A stretch of 64,000 bases of DNA from Lysinibacillus cavernae (lineage in GTDB: Bacteria; Bacillota; Bacilli; Bacillales_A; Planococcaceae), in contig NZ_WMEF01000014.1 in the NCBI RefSeq assembly GCF_009724685.1, positions 1 through 64,000 on the forward strand, in the 5' to 3' direction. The stretch's first letter is position 1; the number at the start of each line of letters is the position of its first letter. A program made the translations under genes and the position numbers. Positions 61,867 through 64,000 of this stretch are shown piece after piece. Below the pieces are notes generated by a model. That model was given only the letters and a program-made list of their open reading frames with translations, ran no database searches and was not told the DNA's origin.

Positions 61867-64000
61867 ATGACACTTTCACATGAACAAAAAACAAATTTTC
61901 AAAGTAAAATCGATACCGCACCAACAGCTATACAGCCACTAGCAACTGCATTACTAAAATATATGGACAATCGAGATTATGAAATTGAACAGCTAATAAC
62001 TGCGCACAAAAACGAATCGCTTGAAGAGTTATTTAACGGGCCATTATTTGAAATTCTCACATTATTCTCTTCACAGGAACGTGCATTCAAGATTAAGAAA
62101 CTAGCATTACGTTTTGATGCTACGATGTTCCAAACTGGTGTTTTACGACGATCATTTCGTTCAGCTCAACCCGTCCAAGACCATCTATTTCAATGCTTAC
62201 AATTAATAGAGGAAATGCTGACATTTGAGGAAATTGATCTGCAGGAGTTATTGGTTAACCATAGTCAATATGAGCATGGTACTTATCCAAACTATAGCTC
62301 CTATGTGATGAAAAATGAAAATGTAAAAGTAATGGGCTTTCATGTCTTTGAGCAGCTACTTGCTGAAGAACTATCCTTAGAAAATCCTTCAATTGAGGAG
62401 GCAGTGGAGAGCATTTTATTTGATGAGCATCATAGTAGCTTTTTTGGTCATCCACTAATTCGTGGCATTTTCAAATCAAACAATAGCCGTATGCATGAAG
62501 CTCTTGGCAAATTATTGGTAGCAGCTGCACGTCAAGAGGGGCTACGACAAGCGATTGTAGAAAATATTGACCATGGCAATCTTGATGCACAAGTCAAAAT
62601 GATGAAGCTTATTCAAGAACATCAACTAACACGCTTCTCCTCCGTAATCCGAGCAGTCGATACGTGGATGGGACTTGGCTATAATAGCTTTGAAAATCAA
62701 AAAGTAACTGAGGAAATTTTGGCTTTAGCCATTCAAGCTATCGAAGAGGACAACTTTGTCGGGCAGCTTCTAAAAAGTGAACGTACAATTGATATTTACG
62801 TTGCATTATGGGCGACTTCTACAAAGGACTATACGAGACTAGATGGAATACTTACAGAACTCTTAAAGCGCGACAAACATATACAACTTACAACGCTTGC
62901 CTTTTTGAAAAATTTATCTAAAACCTCCTTTACAGCGCCATTTGTGAAGGATTTAATTTTAACGACGAAAGATATCGAGTTGTTTGCCTTTGCATGGGGC
63001 AATTTCCTCTATGCAAATCACTATATTAATAGCGAATATGCTAGCGATAACGAATGGGATAAAAACCTTCAAAGTTTCATGGAAGAAAACGCACAGCTAC
63101 AAGGCATTGAATATCTTTTATTTGAACAGCTTGACTGGGCAAAGAATGAAATCACTAAAGATGGCTTAATCATCACAGGAAAACCCTTATCCTTTGTCTA
63201 TGTACATTTGTCATTTGAAGACTTAATTTCAACACAAATTATTTTGGCCCATCATGTACAAGACGAGGCTTTATTCCAACGAATTATTGCACAGGCAGAT
63301 TCCTACTCACCATCAAGTAGAATCGGCTTACTGAATATTTATTGTCTTGACCCAATTACACAAGGTCAACGTGAATTTCTATTTAATTCTTTACGAGATC
63401 GAAGCTCGATTAATCGTTCTCTTGCTTTAAAGAAAATCCATTCTCTAACACCAACCGAAGAAGAAATAGCAAAAATTGAAGATCTTTTAGCAAATAAATC
63501 AGGGGCTCTTCGTAAAGAGGCGATTTCGCTTTTGAAAGTTCAGCCACAGGACCATATATTGCGAAGTGCTGAAAAGCTAATAAAAGACAGTAAGCAGTTA
63601 AAGAGGCTTGGAGGGCTCGAATTATTGTTAGAAGCCTCTAAGGAATGCGACTTAGCTAGTGAACAAGTTATTGCCTTATGCGCCTTACTACCAAAAGTAA
63701 CAAAAAATGAACAAGTACTGTTAGATCAATTAGTAGCAAGGGATGTCCCAGAGTATAACGAGGACAACGGCTTTGGCTTATATACGCCGCACCCCCCTAT
63801 TCAATACGATAGCATCGTCGATGGATCCGTTAAAATGAATGGTGAAGAACCTTGGCAGCAGCTTGTTCCGTTATATGTACAGACACCTACGCCATTTGAA
63901 AAATTCTTTCAATATGATATTGAAAATCTATTATCAAAGCTTGAGCAACTCATTCAAATACTTGATAAGCATGCTGAATTTGAGTACGAGACATATCAAT
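61867..64000 (+). CDS. Large helical-repeat protein (DUF4132/DUF5724-like?), right-edge partial
   Basis: Open from ATG 61867 (AAGGAGG 7-8 nt upstream) to the window end, at least 711 codons with no stop. The protein is alpha-helical, HEAT-repeat-like, with segments such as SALRKEAISLLKVQP-like motifs (NKSGALRKEAISLLK) spaced through the C-terminal part seen here. No signal peptide or membrane segment. The composition and its partner small gene recall the DUF5724/DUF4132 (MolR/YehI) proteins, but the diagnostic DUF4132 end is beyond the edge, so this name is uncertain. Confidence 0.65.
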   Translation, partial: MTLSHEQKTNFQSKIDTAPTAIQPLATALLKYMDNRDYEIEQLITAHKNESLEELFNGPLFEILTLFSSQERAFKIKKLALRFDATMFQTGVLRRSFRSAQPVQDHLFQCLQLIEEMLTFEEIDLQELLVNHSQYEHGTYPNYSSYVMKNENVKVMGFHVFEQLLAEELSLENPSIEEAVESILFDEHHSSFFGHPLIRGIFKSNNSRMHEALGKLLVAAARQEGLRQAIVENIDHGNLDAQVKMMKLIQEHQLTRFSSVIRAVDTWMGLGYNSFENQKVTEEILALAIQAIEEDNFVGQLLKSERTIDIYVALWATSTKDYTRLDGILTELLKRDKHIQLTTLAFLKNLSKTSFTAPFVKDLILTTKDIELFAFAWGNFLYANHYINSEYASDNEWDKNLQSFMEENAQLQGIEYLLFEQLDWAKNEITKDGLIITGKPLSFVYVHLSFEDLISTQIILAHHVQDEALFQRIIAQADSYSPSSRIGLLNIYCLDPITQGQREFLFNSLRDRSSINRSLALKKIHSLTPTEEEIAKIEDLLANKSGALRKEAISLLKVQPQDHILRSAEKLIKDSKQLKRLGGLELLLEASKECDLASEQVIALCALLPKVTKNEQVLLDQLVARDVPEYNEDNGFGLYTPHPPIQYDSIVDGSVKMNGEEPWQQLVPLYVQTPTPFEKFFQYDIENLLSKLEQLIQILDKHAEFEYETYQ

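Overview
The window looks like chromosomal core DNA of a low-GC, endospore-forming Bacillota of the Bacillaceae/Planococcaceae type, most likely Lysinibacillus or a close relative (inference, no database search). Reasons: AT-rich sequence with strong AGGAGG ribosome binding sites; a yeaC-yeaD-yebA-guaA-pbuG order like that of Bacillus subtilis; a SleL-type spore cortex hydrolase; S-layer-homology (SLH) proteins; Bacillus-type regulators (GlnR/TnrA, BirA, PurR, MhqR, DesKR, HemAT, an ECF sigma factor); and purine, SAM and cobalamin riboswitches. I see no prophage, CRISPR array, intact insertion sequence or tRNA.

Layout. 1-120: probable leader and promoters of an rRNA operon running off the left edge. 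400-10000: purine block (pbuG under a guanine riboswitch and a PurR box pair; a MOSC protein; a degenerate 3' fragment of a second guaA; guaA with its own purine riboswitch; yebA, yeaD, yeaC). 10100-14040: a translationally coupled nosL-nosD-nosL-nosY-nosF cluster with no nosZ in the window. 14200-17020: NAD salvage (pncB-nadE). 17100-19000: glnK-amtB behind two GlnR/TnrA-like boxes. 19200-22330: ogt, a FetAB-like ABC pair, proline dehydrogenase. 22370-25930: des-desK-desR membrane-fluidity module and a GNAT acetyltransferase. 26020-31490: methionine synthesis (yitJ-metH) under a SAM riboswitch. 31580-38860: HemY/CgoX, HemAT, a SEL1-repeat protein, a YdcF protein, a secreted protein plus YxcD pair, and a small K+-channel-like protein with an altered filter.

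38960-46050: SLH-anchored GDSL esterase, EndoQ-like nuclease, TetR-controlled SMR efflux pair with duplicated operators, DAACS symporter, dapF. 46100-49020: a BtuCD-type importer under a cobalamin riboswitch, divergent from BirA-controlled bioY. MetH needs B12, so the B12 importer and the methionine block are metabolically linked. 49140-51830: YdhK lipoprotein and a two-component system. 52080-55140: a structured, comparatively GC-rich intergenic element, then an MhqR quinone-response block (mhqR, mhqO, mhqN, FMN reductase) with two operators. 55390-59600: YusW lipoprotein, YcdB/SLH protein and a SleL-like LysM-GH18 enzyme that lacks a normal start codon. 59690-61340: an ECF sigma factor operon with a self-type promoter. 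61430-64000: a two-gene operon whose second, large alpha-helical (DUF4132/DUF5724-like?) gene runs off the right edge.

Most of the window is ordinary chromosome. The best leads are the nosZ-less nos cluster, the SleL gene with an ATC/ATT start, the channel without GYG, the guaA remnant, the 52.1-kb structured element and the unrecognised system at the right edge.
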